Shown piece by piece: positions 44,768 through 57,000 of a DNA stretch of 64,000 nt; the stretch's first letter is position 1, and every line of letters begins with the position of its first letter. The stretch comes from Pontederia crassipes. Its lineage: Eukaryota; Streptophyta; Magnoliopsida; Commelinales; Pontederiaceae. Below the pieces are notes generated by a model. It had not been told where the DNA came from and did not search any database. It worked only from the letters and a program-made list of their open reading frames with translations. The translations under genes were made by a program, and so were the position numbers. The stretch is taken from positions 58,122,547-58,186,546 of the forward strand of contig CM060194.1 in assembly GCA_030549335.1 (NCBI GenBank). The letters run 5' to 3'.

Positions 44768-46347
44768 CACTACAAGAAAGATGGTAATTACATACGGTCG
44801 AAATTGTCTGTAATTTTTCGAAAACTGTTAGAAATGACGATTTTTGATGGATTTTTCGACGAAATCGATTCGTCTCGCAAATCAATTTTTGATGGTTGGG
44901 AAAAAATGCCGAAAGTTTTGACGGAAGTCCGGTGGTCATGACCGCGAACCGCCAAAAGTTTCGACGGTCACGATCGTCAATATTTGTAGCGGTCCACGAA
45001 ATCGTCGAAACTTTCGATGGTCACGATCGTCAATATTTGTAGCGGTCGACGAAACCGTTGAAACTTTCGATGGCCGCGATGGCCAAAACTTTCGACGGTC
45101 GCGACGACCGTCGAAACTTTCGACAGTCGCGATGATCATCGAAACTTTCAACAATCGTAATCGCCGAAACTTTTGATGGTTGTACTTTCGGCAATAGCAA
45201 CCGTCGAAACTTTCGGTGGTCAAAATCGTCGTAAAAAATTTTTATAATATCAAGAAAATTAGTCGGCCGCTGGCGGCTGATCCGACGGCCAGCGACCATA
45301 TTCGACCGCCAGGTGGCCAATTCGAAGGCCAGCTGCCAACAGGTAGGTGGCTGAATCTAGCCGCTCGCCGCTGGATCCGGCCGCTAGGAGGTAGAACCGG
45401 CCGCCCGCAGCTGGATCCATCCAACCGTCCGCGGCTGGATCCGTCCGGCTGCCGACGGCTGAATCCGTTCGGCCGCCCGCAGCTGGATCTGTCCGCTCGC
45501 GACCATATCGGGCTGCCAGGCGGCTGGATCTGACTGCCCGGGCTGGATCCCGTTGCCCGCACCGGATCCAACTACCTGGCAGTCCGGGATGGAGAGAGAG
45601 AGGGGGGGAGAGGATCACCGGTGGGAGAGGTTCGTCCGATCGGAAGAGGGTCACTGGCGGGAGAGGCTTGTCGTCTGCTCGGGAGAAGCTCGCCGGCAAG
45701 GAGAGGGAGAGGGGGACGGGGAGGGGGAGAGAGAGAGAGGAGAGGGGGAGAAATAGAGAGTGGGATAGGGGAAAGATTATGTGTGTGTGTGTGTGGAAAG
45801 ATGATAAAGCAAAAAAAAGAAGCAGTGGGATAGTAAAATTCTAATTACCGATAACTATAATCGTCGGAAACTTATCATGATATATATATATATATATGAA
45901 TATGATAAATATTATTCTTAAAGTTACCGATGATCGTGACCATCGAAAATTATTTAGTTATAAAAATAAAATACTATATTTAGTTATATATAATATTTAT
46001 TTTTTATTTTACCGACGATTTGAACTGTCACTTCTTATTACCGACGGACGAAACCATCGGAAGTGTGACGGTTCAAACTGTCGCTAATTATATTAATAAA
46101 ATACTCTTTATATTATATTAGTTTATATTTATCGATGGACGAAACCATCAGAAATTTTGACGTTCCTAATTGTCAAAAAATAAAATAATAATATAATAAA
46201 TTATATAATTTATTATTTTCATTTCCTACGGCTGTGATCGTCGAAAATTCTGACGGATCGCTCTCCGTCGTAAAATCTATCATAAATTGTGGTGAATTTC
46301 TATCCGTCAGGAACTGCCCGTTGGAAAATTCGAATTTTCTTGTAGTG
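44768..46347 (-). mobile_element. Non-autonomous CACTA (En/Spm) element, copy 2
   Basis: CACTACAAGAAAG at the left and TTTTCTTGTAGTG at the right are inverse ends, flanked by TAC on both sides. The inner order is the reverse of copy 1: dense GACGGTC / GACCGTCGAAA words first (44940-45235), then GC-rich GGATCC/GGCCGCC repeats (45260-45560), then a GA-rich tract (45590-45770) with a (GT)n run, then sparse words in AT-rich DNA (45845-46340). It is therefore a family member in opposite orientation. No transposase is seen, and open stretches at 44936-45833 come from the repeats. Confidence 0.85.
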
Positions 46348-46721
46348 TACCTAACTGGACCAAACCACTAGTCGATTTGCGATTGACCAAAATCAAGTTG
46401 AATTCGAAAATTGGCTCAATTCGATTCTTTCAAAAAATAAAATAAAATTCAAAAAATAAAATAAAATTTGAGTATGGATGGGAAAAAATAAGGAGAAAGA
46501 AATATGCAAAATAGTCTCAATTATTGCGGCTTCAAAATGGATCATTTCTCCTTCTAACACTAACAACCACAGATATTGAAATGGGCGACACCTAAAGCTT
46601 TCCACATCCACTCGGAGTTTATAATTTGGAAACATTAACCTTTGATTTGATTAGAAGTAGGACTTTCAATTGAATTTAATTAAAAAATTATTCTTAAAAG
46701 AAAATAAAAATATATAGTATA
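46348..46721. repeat. Inverted fragment of the host array
   Basis: Read in reverse complement, about 46540-46600 matches about 39010-39060 (AACACTAACAACCACAGATA shared), and about 46650-46720 matches about 38930-38995 (TTTTATTTTCTTTTAAGAA, GAAAGTCCTACTT). The array therefore ends in a short segment of opposite polarity, just before the next gypsy element. No gene is seen. Confidence 0.6.
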
Positions 46722-46920
46722 TGTAACGCCCCTAAATCGAACCTCGCCACGTGGCGAAGACTAACCTGAAGACGCTACAACATGCTATGACTTTAATCAT
46801 GTCTCAGTTAAGAATCGAGACACGTCAGCGGAAGAAAGAATAATAAAGAAATAAAGAAAAGAATAACTAAGTTGCGTAAGTCTATAAGTGGTAATATCAT
46901 TTCTAAGAAATAAAATGAAG
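46722..46920 (-). repeat. Partial LTR of the second gypsy element
   Basis: TGTAACGCCCC...; matches 53007-53220 (CTACAACATGCTATGACTTT, GTCAGCGGAAGAAAGAATAA) for about 200 bp and then passes directly into pol-like sequence. Confidence 0.75.
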
Positions 46921-46924
46921 TAGG

Positions 46925-47770
46925 TGTGTGTTGCATCAGTACACAGCCCAATCCTGTCCCACATGCTTCACTGTAAACCACGAAATCACCACTGTCTGTC
47001 GGTATGGTGAGAATTGGTGCCGAAGTCAGACGATCCTTTAGAATTTGGAAACTTTGCTCACACTTATTTGTCCAGATAAACTTTTTCGCCTTCTTTGTGA
47101 GATTCGTGAGGGGTACAACAATCTTGGAGAAGTCCCTGATAAATCTTCTATAGTAACCTGCCAAACTAAGAAACTGCGAATCTCATATGCATTCTTCGAT
47201 CTCACCTAGTTCGTCACTGCTTCCACTTTTGCGGGGTCTACTGCAATACCCTTCTTGGAGACTATATGTCCCAAGAACATTATCTTCTTTAGCCATAATT
47301 CACACTTTAAAAATTTGCCATAAAGCTTGTGTTGTCTTAGGGTCTCCAATACTATCCTGAGGTGTTCTCGGTGTTGCTCTGGATTGGAAGAATAGATCAG
47401 AATGTCATCCACGAACACTATGACAAACTGATTTAGATATGGTCGAAAGACCATGTTCATTAAGTCCATGAACGTGGCAGGAGCGTTCATCAGTCCAAAT
47501 GGCATGACCAAGAACTCGTAGTGGTCATACCTTGACCGAAAGGTAATTTTCGGTATATCTTCCTCGGCCACTCTCAGCTGGTGGTAATCGCTACGCAGGT
47601 CGATCTTAGAGAACACCGATGTTTTTGACAACTAATCGAAAAGATCATCTATATGAGGTAGAGGGTACTTATTCTTCGCCGTCACTTTATTGAGCATCCT
47701 ATAGTCGATGCAAAGCCGCATGGAGTCATCCTTCTTCTTGACAAACAAGACCGGTGCGCCCTAGAGTGAG
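46925..47770 (-). pseudogene. RT and RNase H start of the second gypsy element (fossil)
   Basis: On - the region encodes RT with [35 protein letters not shown] and the catalytic motif [15 protein letters not shown] (near 47395-47440). The connection follows (MAGYYRRFIRDFSKI), then RNase H start [16 protein letters not shown]. It is close in sequence to the outer element's pol at 6688-8254. A few breaks are present. Confidence 0.8.
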
Positions 47771-47859
47771 ATGCTCGATCTGATAAATTCTTTATCCAGT
47801 AGCTCCTATGTCTGCTTCTTCAGTTCTTGCATTTCTGCAGGTGTCATGCGGTAGGGTGC

Positions 47860-48684
47860 TTTAGAGATGAGTGTTGTCCCTGGTAGGAGTTCTATCTTAA
47901 AATCTATTTCTCATTTCGGTGGTAGTCTGGACGTGTCCGTAGGAAATACATCTGGGAATTCTCGCACCATTAGTTGGAGCTCAGTGACAGGTGCATCTTT
48001 CTTGACCACACTTGCTAAATACCCACAACATCCTCCGATGACCTTGTTCCTTGTTGATGGAGTGCTCCTGATTACCACCTTGGGCTTGCCTTGCGTCCCT
48101 ATAATGATCTTATTCTGTTTATAGTGCAAGGTTGCATCGTGATATGCAAGCCAGTCCATCCTCAGATTAACGTCGTAATCCACCATGGAGATGACTATGA
48201 GATCTGTAGAAAAGTTTTTTTTCTACATTGACAGGTACATTCGGGATGTACCTAACAGCATGGAGAGTCCCCATAGGCGTACTCACACGCATGGCATGGG
48301 GCATTTGCTTTAAAGGCAATCTAATGGTTTGGACACACGACTCCGAAATAAACGAGTGTGTAGCCCCAGAGTCAAATAAAATAGTAGCAGATAAAATAGT
48401 ACATCTAATGACATCATTGTCATTCAAAGCTACTTTTGCTTCCATGTTGTGCACACGACCTTGCGCAATGGGATTTACACCTCCTGCTGCCCAATTCTCG
48501 CAACCTCTTCTGGCAACCTGTGGGCAGTTTTGGATAAAGTGTCCGAACTGTCCACATTGAATGCAGGAGCCGTTCAGCCCACGACACTCTCCATCATGAT
48601 GACGATCACAATGAGGACATAAAGGCTTCTATGGTACTTGTGGCTGGCGCGGTGGTGGTGGCAGCACTCTCTGAGGTTGTGCTG
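47860..48684 (-). pseudogene. Protease and zinc-knuckle region of the second gypsy element (fossil)
   Basis: The minus strand encodes a CCHC knuckle (CIQCGQFGHFIQNC, near 48525-48570), the retropepsin-type motif ILFDSGATHSFISES (near 48345-48390), then VNLRMDWLAYHDATLHY and FPDVFP. This is the usual gag-end to protease order. A few breaks are present. Confidence 0.75.
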
Positions 48685-51600
48685 TGATAGTGATATTCGG
48701 GTTTTCTAGTGATAACTTGCTGAAATTAAGAAAATGGTCAATTTTTCATTTTTTTGGTCTCCCAACTCACTAGCTACAAGTGCACAAATAAGTTGTAGTA
48801 GACTCAGGTTATCGTATTCACAAAGATTTAAAGTCCTAGATTACCTACAAATAGTTTAGATTAATCCTAATCAAGGTAGCAAAAAACAGATTTTTGATTA
48901 GTAGTGAAAACAGATTTTTTAACTAGTGCAAAATGATAAAAGGTTTGGAATTTTGGAAAGTTTTGCAAAACTGAATTATAAATGCTAAATTAATGGCTAG
49001 AAATTAACTATCAATGAGGAAGGTTCTTCTAAGAATTGGGATTCATCTAAATTAATTAAGGATGGAATGGATCAAGTTATCATTAAATGTCCAACTTTTG
49101 ATTCAACTTGAAAATGGATGTTCCCACAGCTCAATTGGCTTCTAACTAAGCAATATATGATCATATAGTTTTTAGCTAGGTTGAATAAAAAGAGGGTGCT
49201 CACTGAAAATTAAGTTATCATTGGGGCTCAAAAGAAAGTTCAATGCTAATTTTTGCAATTCAAGGAAGTTTTGGAATGATAACTTGCGATTGCAATCATA
49301 AAAAGATGGAATCATTCCAATCAACCAAACCATGATAAAATATACCCAATAATAGTACTTGTGTTCCATGATTCATCTCTGAATTCAAGGGAGATTTAAA
49401 ATCAACCTCTCGGTTGCAAGGAAAAGTGAAATCCACACAAAGTTCTATTTGATTGGGGTTAAAAGACATTCAAACTTTAATGGGAAATTCAGTGATTATC
49501 CAATGCTCCTTGGATCATTTCTGACTCTCAAGAATGTCCTTAAAACTACCTCTCAATAGTAGATTAAAATGAGGCTTAACAATGAAAATTAGAAGTTAAT
49601 TAAATGAGAAAAAAGAAATCAGCATTTCGAGAAAATCAGCAATGTAGATTGATGGAATTCAGGCTTGCCAAATGCCTCTTGATCCATCTCTGGACTGCAA
49701 GAGATTCCTAGAGTGCACCTCTCAGTGATTTGAATAAAATAGGGATTAACAATTGGCAAGTCAGATTCCAAACAATCAGAAAATAGAATTCAGAATCAAA
49801 ACTCAGAAATCAGATTTTGGAAAAAGTCAGATTTGAATCCTAAATTGTCAAACATCTTGATTCATTTCTGAATAAGATCAGGACAAATATTAGCCTCTCA
49901 GCTATTCAATTAATCCAATCCTTGATGACAATCAGATCCAAAAGCCCAGGAAATCAGATTTTGGAATTCAGGAAACCAGAAACCAGGAAATCAGTATTTT
50001 AGAAATTAGAATTTTAAATCAATGGAAATCAGGCTTGCCAACTGATTCTTGACCCATCTCTGGACTATAAGACATCCCTAAAGTTCACTTATCAGTGATT
50101 GAAAGAATTCAGGGGACTCAATTGGTAAAGCAGATTCTAATAAGAAATCAGAAAAAATCAGAATTCTGGTTTTCAAAATCAGATTAGGAACAGTGAACAG
50201 ATTTGAATCATAAAGAATGCCAAACATCTTGATTCATTTCTGATTAAGATTGGGGACAATATCAACCTTTCAGTTGCTCTATTAATTAGATCCACAATGA
50301 CAAACAGATTCAAAAGTTCAGGAGTTCAGGTTCAGGAAGTTAAGAAAAATAGAAACTAGAAAATCAAAATTTCAGAAATCAAAACTTCAATTAAATTGGA
50401 ATTCAAAACTTGACATTGATTTCTAATCCATTTCTGAACTAGGGATAGATCAAATGATAACTTCTCAGTTATAGATTACAATAGGATTCAACAATGGCAA
50501 GAACTAACTCTAAATAATTTTGATATCTGAAAATCAGTAAATGATTCAGTGCAGGAATTAATCCAATCCATTTCCATCCATAACTAATCTAAACTACTAC
50601 CCTATCCTAGAAGAAATGGAGTTTAGCTCCTCATATTTACAAGACTTGACATCAAATGGAATAAGAAACAGATACAAATCATCTTGGATAGAAGCTCTCG
50701 GCCAGCAGCAACTTCCAGCAGCAGCAGCAGCCCCCCTTTCCTTGCTCCAAATCCTTGCTCAAAAGCCTCAATGTCCAGCCCCCCCCCCCCCTCCTCCAGA
50801 AAAATCCAGCTTTTATATGACTACTCTCCACCCTTTGATCCTCATCAGAATGTTCTATTCTCCTTGATGTCAGCCACCTGTCCAATGGTCCCTATAATGG
50901 CCAGCTGACTGCAACAGCTTTAGGACAGCAGAAGAGTGGTCCCCCCACCTTTTTCCAACTTGTTTTCCTTGCTACAAAACCCAGAACAGCAAGTATCAAG
51001 ATCCTTAAATGAGATTTTAACAAATAAAGACTAGGATAATGACATTAGCCAGCTCAAACATCAGATGAGAATTGGTGTTATGCAAGATTGGAAATTTACA
51101 TGAAAACTTGATGGTTTTGGGCCCGAAAATGATAACTTGTCACAAATCATAGAAATTATCCAAATGCAAGTGATTCAAAGCATTAGAAGCATCAAATGGA
51201 CTAGGGTAACAAGTGAGTGCAGTCAGAAATCAAATATGAATAAGATTTCAAAGGAGTGATAACTTGGGTGCCAAAAATGATAACTTATATGACTTAAAAA
51301 TGATAACTTGAGTTGTGGTTATCCAAATGTAATGAAATTTGACCAGCAATGAGTTAGAACAATAACAAGATGATTGCTTAAGGTCCCTGTCAGAATTAAT
51401 GGTTTTACATGTCGAAATGACAAAATTGCCCTTTAACGATAACTTAGCACTTGAAAAATGATAACTTGTTCAAATGGATTTAAAATTTTGCACAAGTTGA
51501 GATGTGACTATCCAAATATGATTTATACATGATAATAATGAATTTAGGGCAAGAAAACCATTGAAAATCAGTTCATTCAAAATAATGATAACTTGACACT

Positions 51601-51839
51601 TAGGAATGATAACTTGTCATCAAAATGATAACTTGGCATAGAATTTAAATATTAATGGATTTTGGCATTTCAGAACCTCTATACACATGGAAATAAGTAT
51701 GAAATGAGGAATATCAACTAGTTATCACAATATTTGCATTCCAAGTATAATTGGCCCAAAAATAGGCAAAAATGGGACTCGATATGTATGAATTTCATCT
51801 AAAATGGGTTAGAAACATATAGTGATCAGCAAGTGATCA
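48685..51839 (-). repeat. Solo LTR of the long-LTR family
   Basis: In + sense it begins TGATAGTGATATT and ends AGCAAGTGATCA, the reverse complement of the LTR at 54025-57385. Exact 5-bp duplications TGCTG lie at 48680-48684 and 51840-51844. Nothing of the internal region is present, as expected after recombination between two LTRs. It interrupts gag of the second gypsy element. It is visibly more diverged than the two LTRs at 54025 and 60860 are from each other. It includes a C run at about 50780-50791 and a TATA-like CATATAAAAG (complement of about 50811-50820). Confidence 0.85.
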
Positions 51840-51844
51840 TGCTG

Positions 51845-52820
51845 GCAGTGGCGCAGGGCATGGTTGAGCTTGAGCTTGTCGTGGAGCTTCTCTCTGAGGG
51901 TATGGCCTGAAGCGGTGATCATGAAGATCGTCCCTTCTAAACAGTCGACGATCATCAGTTTGAGGCTTGGACTGCTCTATTGCTTTAGTTGGAACTTTGG
52001 CCTTGCGTTTAGCTTGATCTTTTTTCATACGTGTGGCCAACCTCACATCCTTCTCCAGATCCTCACAATCCACAAACAAGACTTCAGTCTTTAGTGTTTG
52101 TTGCAGCCCATTGATAAACTTGTTAGTTCTAATACGCCCCTCGAATGGCATCGGGCAATACTGCTCCAGTTGGATGAATTGCGTGTGGTAATCAGCCACA
52201 GACAGTTTCCTGCTGCATCTGTAGGAACTCCTCTTGCTTGTTGACGCGATCATGCTCAGGTATGTAGCGAGACACGAAGGCCTTCTTAAACTCCTCCCAT
52301 GCTATTTCCTCCTCCTCTATCCCTCTGAACCTGGTGGCCCTTGTAGTCTTCTACCAACTCATTGCAGTACCAATAAGCATGTAAGTGGCATATAAGACTT
52401 TACGTCCATCCGCGCACCTCATCAGCTTGAAAATACGATCCATGGTCTCTATCCACTCTTCAGCCTTGAAAAAGTTTGCCTTTCCATCATATTGAGGCGG
52501 ATGCAACTTTAGGAAGGTCTGAATTGTGTCTTCAGATGCCTCATGACGTGCTCCTTGATTGCGGCGTCTAGACGCCGGCAGACTGCCTCCTACCTGACTA
52601 CCCTCAGGTGGGGCAACCTCATCAACATGTTCCTTCAATGGCACTCTAGCAGCGCGGCCTCTGCCTCATTCGGGGCCTAGGGCACGGCCTTGGCCACGAC
52701 CACGTCCGCGACCCAGCTGGGCCCCTATCTCAAGGAGCGGGCTTTCCGGTACCTCATGAGCATTCTGGCCCGATCTGACCATTTGCTCCTGAATCTGCTC
52801 TGACCGTCGTGACATGTTTT
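51845..52820 (-). pseudogene. Gag of the second gypsy element (fossil)
   Basis: On - from about 52815 (MSRRSEQIQEQMVRSGQ) through an Arg/Gly-rich linker, then TFLKLHPPQYDGKANFFKAE and DRIFKLMRCADGRKVLYA. The later part of gag is at 51845-52253 (LSVADYHTQFIQLEQYCPMP). These are Ty3/gypsy gag patterns. Roughly three breaks; the solo LTR adjoins at the end. Confidence 0.75.
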
Positions 52821-53006
52821 TCCTCTAATCATAAAATAAAATTATACATCAATAAACAATAACTTATCATAAACATGAACTTGACTTACAATGTGTTTTG
52901 GTGGAGGGCGTGGCGACTGCTCGGCGATAGCACATGAACCAATATCATATTATTCTATACACTAGGATGTCAAGAGAGTTCTGACTTTAGGCTCTGATAC
53001 CATAAA

Positions 53007-54024
53007 TGTAATGCCCCCAAGTCGACCCCTGCCATGTGGCGAATACCAACCTAGAGACGCTACGACATGCTATGACTTTAATCATAATATTGACCATATC
53101 TCAGTCAAGAATCGAAACACGTCAGCGGAAGAAAGAATAATAAAGCAATAAATAAAAGAATAACTAAGTTGCGGATGTATAAAAGTGAATATATCATTTT
53201 TAAGAAATAAAATAAAGTTTTACATCATGAATATATAATGCGGAAGCTAAAGAAAAACTAATAGACAATTTAAAAAGCCATGTGGTTCATGTGTTGTCTT
53301 GCTGTCAGAGCTTCGTCACCACACACCTACTCCACCTCGTCACTGACCTGGTCCTGTGGAAATCAGACATAGGTGAGGAGGTCCTCCCGTAAGCTTTACG
53401 GCCTAGTGGAGAATCATATGATATACAATGCATGACATGAATAGAATAATCAGCAGTAAATAATTATGCTTAACTTGAATGTGAAAAGAATAACATGACA
53501 GCATCATAAACCATAATAAGAATAAGAATCAAAGGAGATCATAAGAATCAGATGGTTCATAGTAAAACTTGATATCATGGCATACTTAGGAATTATGATA
53601 ATAACTTAACTTGACTTAATCATGCTTCTTGATCTTGATTTTATTATTAGAAATCATGGTGTAACTTGACTTAATCATGCTTCTTGATCTTGATTTTATT
53701 ATTAGAAATCATGGTGACTTTAGGTGCCTTTAGTTCTTAGGGTATGCCGAGCAAACGATACGGCCTTGTGTAGGTGAGCAGGTGATCAGACCATGACCAA
53801 GAGAGCTACTCTTATCTTGATGCACTTGACTTGGACTGACAACCCATTGTTAATCTTCCATCTGAACTTATTAATCATTTTTAATAACTTGTGACTCTTT
53901 ATTCTTTATTCACTGGAGACGATAAGATCAATAAGAAGTAAATCATTAAAAGTACGGATCTTGAAAATTAGGGGTAGATCTCTGTAGCAAGATTCTCAAA
54001 ATTGCGAGTTTAACTCGTAGAATA
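53007..54024 (-). repeat. LTR of the second gypsy element, interrupted
   Basis: Begins TGTAATGCCCCCAAG, matching the family end TGTAACGCCC. About 53695-53800 corresponds to 1130-1235 of the left-edge LTR. The remaining part should lie beyond the inserted element, outside the window. Confidence 0.8.
53607..53716. repeat. Perfect 55-bp tandem duplication in the gypsy LTR
   Basis: Two directly adjacent copies (53607-53661 and 53662-53716) beginning TAACTTGACTTAATC and ending AAATCATGGTG. No differences between them were seen, so the duplication is recent compared with the LTR itself. Confidence 0.9.
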
Positions 54025-57000
54025 TGATCACTTGCTGATCACTATATGATTTTAACCCATTTTAAATGCAATTCATACATATCGAGTCTCACTTTTGCCT
54101 ATTTTTTGGCCAATTATACTTGGAATGCAAACATTGTGATAACTAGTTGATATTCCTCATTTCATACTTAATTCCATGTGCATAGAGGTTCTGAAATGCC
54201 AAAATCCATTAATATTTAAATTCTATGCCAAGTTATCATTTTGAGGACAAGTTATCATTCCTAAGTGTCAAGTTATCATTATTTTGAATGAACTTATTTT
54301 CAATGGTTTTCTTGCCCTAAATCCATCATTATCATGTATAAATCATATTTGGATAGTCACATCTCAACTTGTGCAAAGTTTTAAGTCCATTTGAACAAGT
54401 TATCATTTTTCAAGTGCCAAGTTATCGTTAAAGGGCAATTCTGTCATTTCGACATGCAAAACCATTAATTCTACACAAGGACCTTAAGCAATCATCTTAT
54501 TATTGTTCTAACTCATTGCTGGTCAAATTTCATCACATTTGGATAATCAAAACTCAAATTATGACAAGTTATCGTTTTTAAGTCATATAAGTTATCGTTT
54601 TTGGGGCACTCAAGTTATCACTTTTAGGAATCTCATTCATATTTGATTTCTGACCTCACTCACTTGTCACTCTAATCAATTTGATGCCTGAAATGCTTTG
54701 AACCACCCATATTAGGACATTTTCTAAGATTTCCATAAAGTTATCATTCCGGGCCCTTGAATTCATTCATATCGATATAAGTTTTCATTCTTGCACAACA
54801 CATAAACCCATCTGATAATTGAACTAGTTATCAGCATTATCCTAATCCTTATTTGTCAAAATACTACTCAAGAGCTTTGATGCTTGCTGTTTGAGTTTTT
54901 GTAGCAAGAAGAAAAGGTGGCCAAAAGGTGGAAAAAGTAGGGGGGACCACTACTTTTTCCTGCACAAAAGGGAAGCTGTCACTGCTGGAATTTCTGCAGA
55001 TAGACAGGTGGCTTAATCAGGAGGATTAGGACATTTAGATGCTGATCAAAGGGTGGAAAGGAGTGATATATAAGCTGGATTTTTCTGGAGGAGAATGGAG
55101 GCTGGTCATTCAAGGGTTTGAAGGCAAGAAAGGAGGTGGCAGCTGCTGGATTGCTGCTGCTGGCCGAGAAGCTTCAAGTAGCCATGAATTGTATCTGTTT
55201 CTTATCCCATTTGATGTCAAATCTTGTAATTATGAGGAGCTAAACTCCATTTCTTCTAGGATAGGGTAATAGTTTAGATTAGTTTTGGATGGATATGGAC
55301 TGATTTATAATCCTGCACTGAAATCAATTCTGGTTTTCAGATTTTAGAACTTTTCTGCACTGATTCATGTTATCATTAGATCCATTGTAAACCATGATTG
55401 AGATGTGTTATTTGATCTAATCACTCTTCAGAATGCATTAGGAGATAAAGTCAAATTTCTGGATTCCATTTAGTTGCAAATCTGATTTCTGAATTTGGTT
55501 TCCTGAAAATCTGATTTCCTATTTTTTCTGAATCTGATTTCCTGAACTGCAGAATCTGTTTGTTACTCTCAACCTGATTAATTGAGTCTTTGGAATGTTG
55601 GTATTGTCCCTATCTTGTTCAGAAATGAATCAAGATTGTTTGGGCAATCATTTGACTCAAACTAGATTTTCCACTGATTCCTGAACAGAAATTAGAAATC
55701 TGATTTTTCTGGTTTTACATTTCTGAAATCTGATTTGTTATAAATCTGATCTTGTCATTTGAAGACCCTATTTGTATTTATAACTGAGAAGTTATCATTT
55801 GGTCTAACCCTTGTTCAGAAATGAATCAAGAATCAATGCCAAGTTCTAGATACAAACCCAATTAGAATTCTGATTTCTACTTTCTGAAATCTAATTTTTC
55901 TGAAATCTGAATTTTGATTTTCTTGGGCTGTTTGAATCTGATTGTCATTGGGGATTGAATTAATTGAACAACTGAGAGGTTAACATCTATCCCAATCTTG
56001 TTCAGAAATGAATTGAGAAGCTTTGACATTCCTATGATTCAAATCTGATTTGGTTTTTCCTGATTTGAATGAATTGAATGAGTTGCTGATTTTTTGGTTT
56101 CATGAATTCCAAAATCTGATTTCCTGGGCTTTGGATCTGATTGTCATCAAGGATTGGATTAATTGAATAGTTGAGAGGCTAATATATGCCCTGATCTTAT
56201 TCAGAAATGAATCAAGATCTTTGATAATTCATAATTCAAATCTGATTTTTTCCAAAATCTGATTTCTTAGTTTGATTCTAATTCTATTTTCTGATTGTTT
56301 GGAATCTGATTTGTCAATTGTTAATCCCTATTTTATTCAAATCACTGAGAGGTGTACTTTAGGAATCCCTTGCAGTCCAGAGATGGGTCAAGGGGCATTT
56401 GGCAAACTTGAATTCCATCAATCCACATTGCTGATATTTTTTTCAGAAATGTTGATTTCTATTTTCTCATTTTTCTAACTTCTGATTTCCATTGTCAACC
56501 CTCATATTAATCCACTACTGAGAGGTAGTCTTAAGGGCTTCTTTGAGATCCAGAGATGGGCCAAGGAGCAATGGGAATTATGAACTCATGTGGCCATATG
56601 GTTTGCATTTCCAATTAAGTGTGTTTGTGTGGATTCCAATTTATTTTGCAACCGAGAGGTTGACTTTGAATCCCCCTTGAATTCAGAGATGAATCATGGA
56701 ACACAAGCACCATTATTGAGTATATTTTATCCTGGTTTGGTTGATTGGAATGATTCTATCTTTTTATGATTGCAAATGCAAGTTATCATTCCAAACTTCC
56801 TTGGATTGCAAAAAATCAGCATTGAATCTTTCTTTTGAGCCCAATGATAACTTGATTTTCAGTGAGGACCCTCTTTTGATTCAATCTAGCTAACAATTAT
56901 ATAATCATATATTGCTTAGTTAGAGGCCAATTGAGCTATGGGAACAGTCATTTTCAAGTTGAATCAAAAGTTGGACATTTAGTGATAACTTGTTCCATTC

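Larger units (their letters stand above)
46722..54024 (-). mobile_element. Second Ty3/gypsy Tekay-like element (fossil, incomplete)
   Basis: Minus strand. A partial LTR lies at 46722-about 46920 and the other LTR starts at 53007, running until it is interrupted by the long-LTR element at 54025. A site in complement reading TGGTATCAGAGC (52991-53002) is the Met-tRNA primer-binding site. Gag, zinc knuckle, protease, RT and the start of RNase H are recognisable; I see no integrase. It contains a 3155-bp solo LTR at 48685-51839. It is broken, with several disabling changes. Confidence 0.8.

Noticed and set aside
45216-45833. Overlapping Arg/Gly/Pro-rich open stretches on both strands
   Set aside because: These fall in the GC-rich minisatellite and GA-rich tract of the second CACTA element.
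55427-56720. Centromeric satellite array
   Set aside because: The ~190-bp units lie wholly inside an LTR, recur at the same place in the other LTRs, and are too diverged and few to be a satellite locus.
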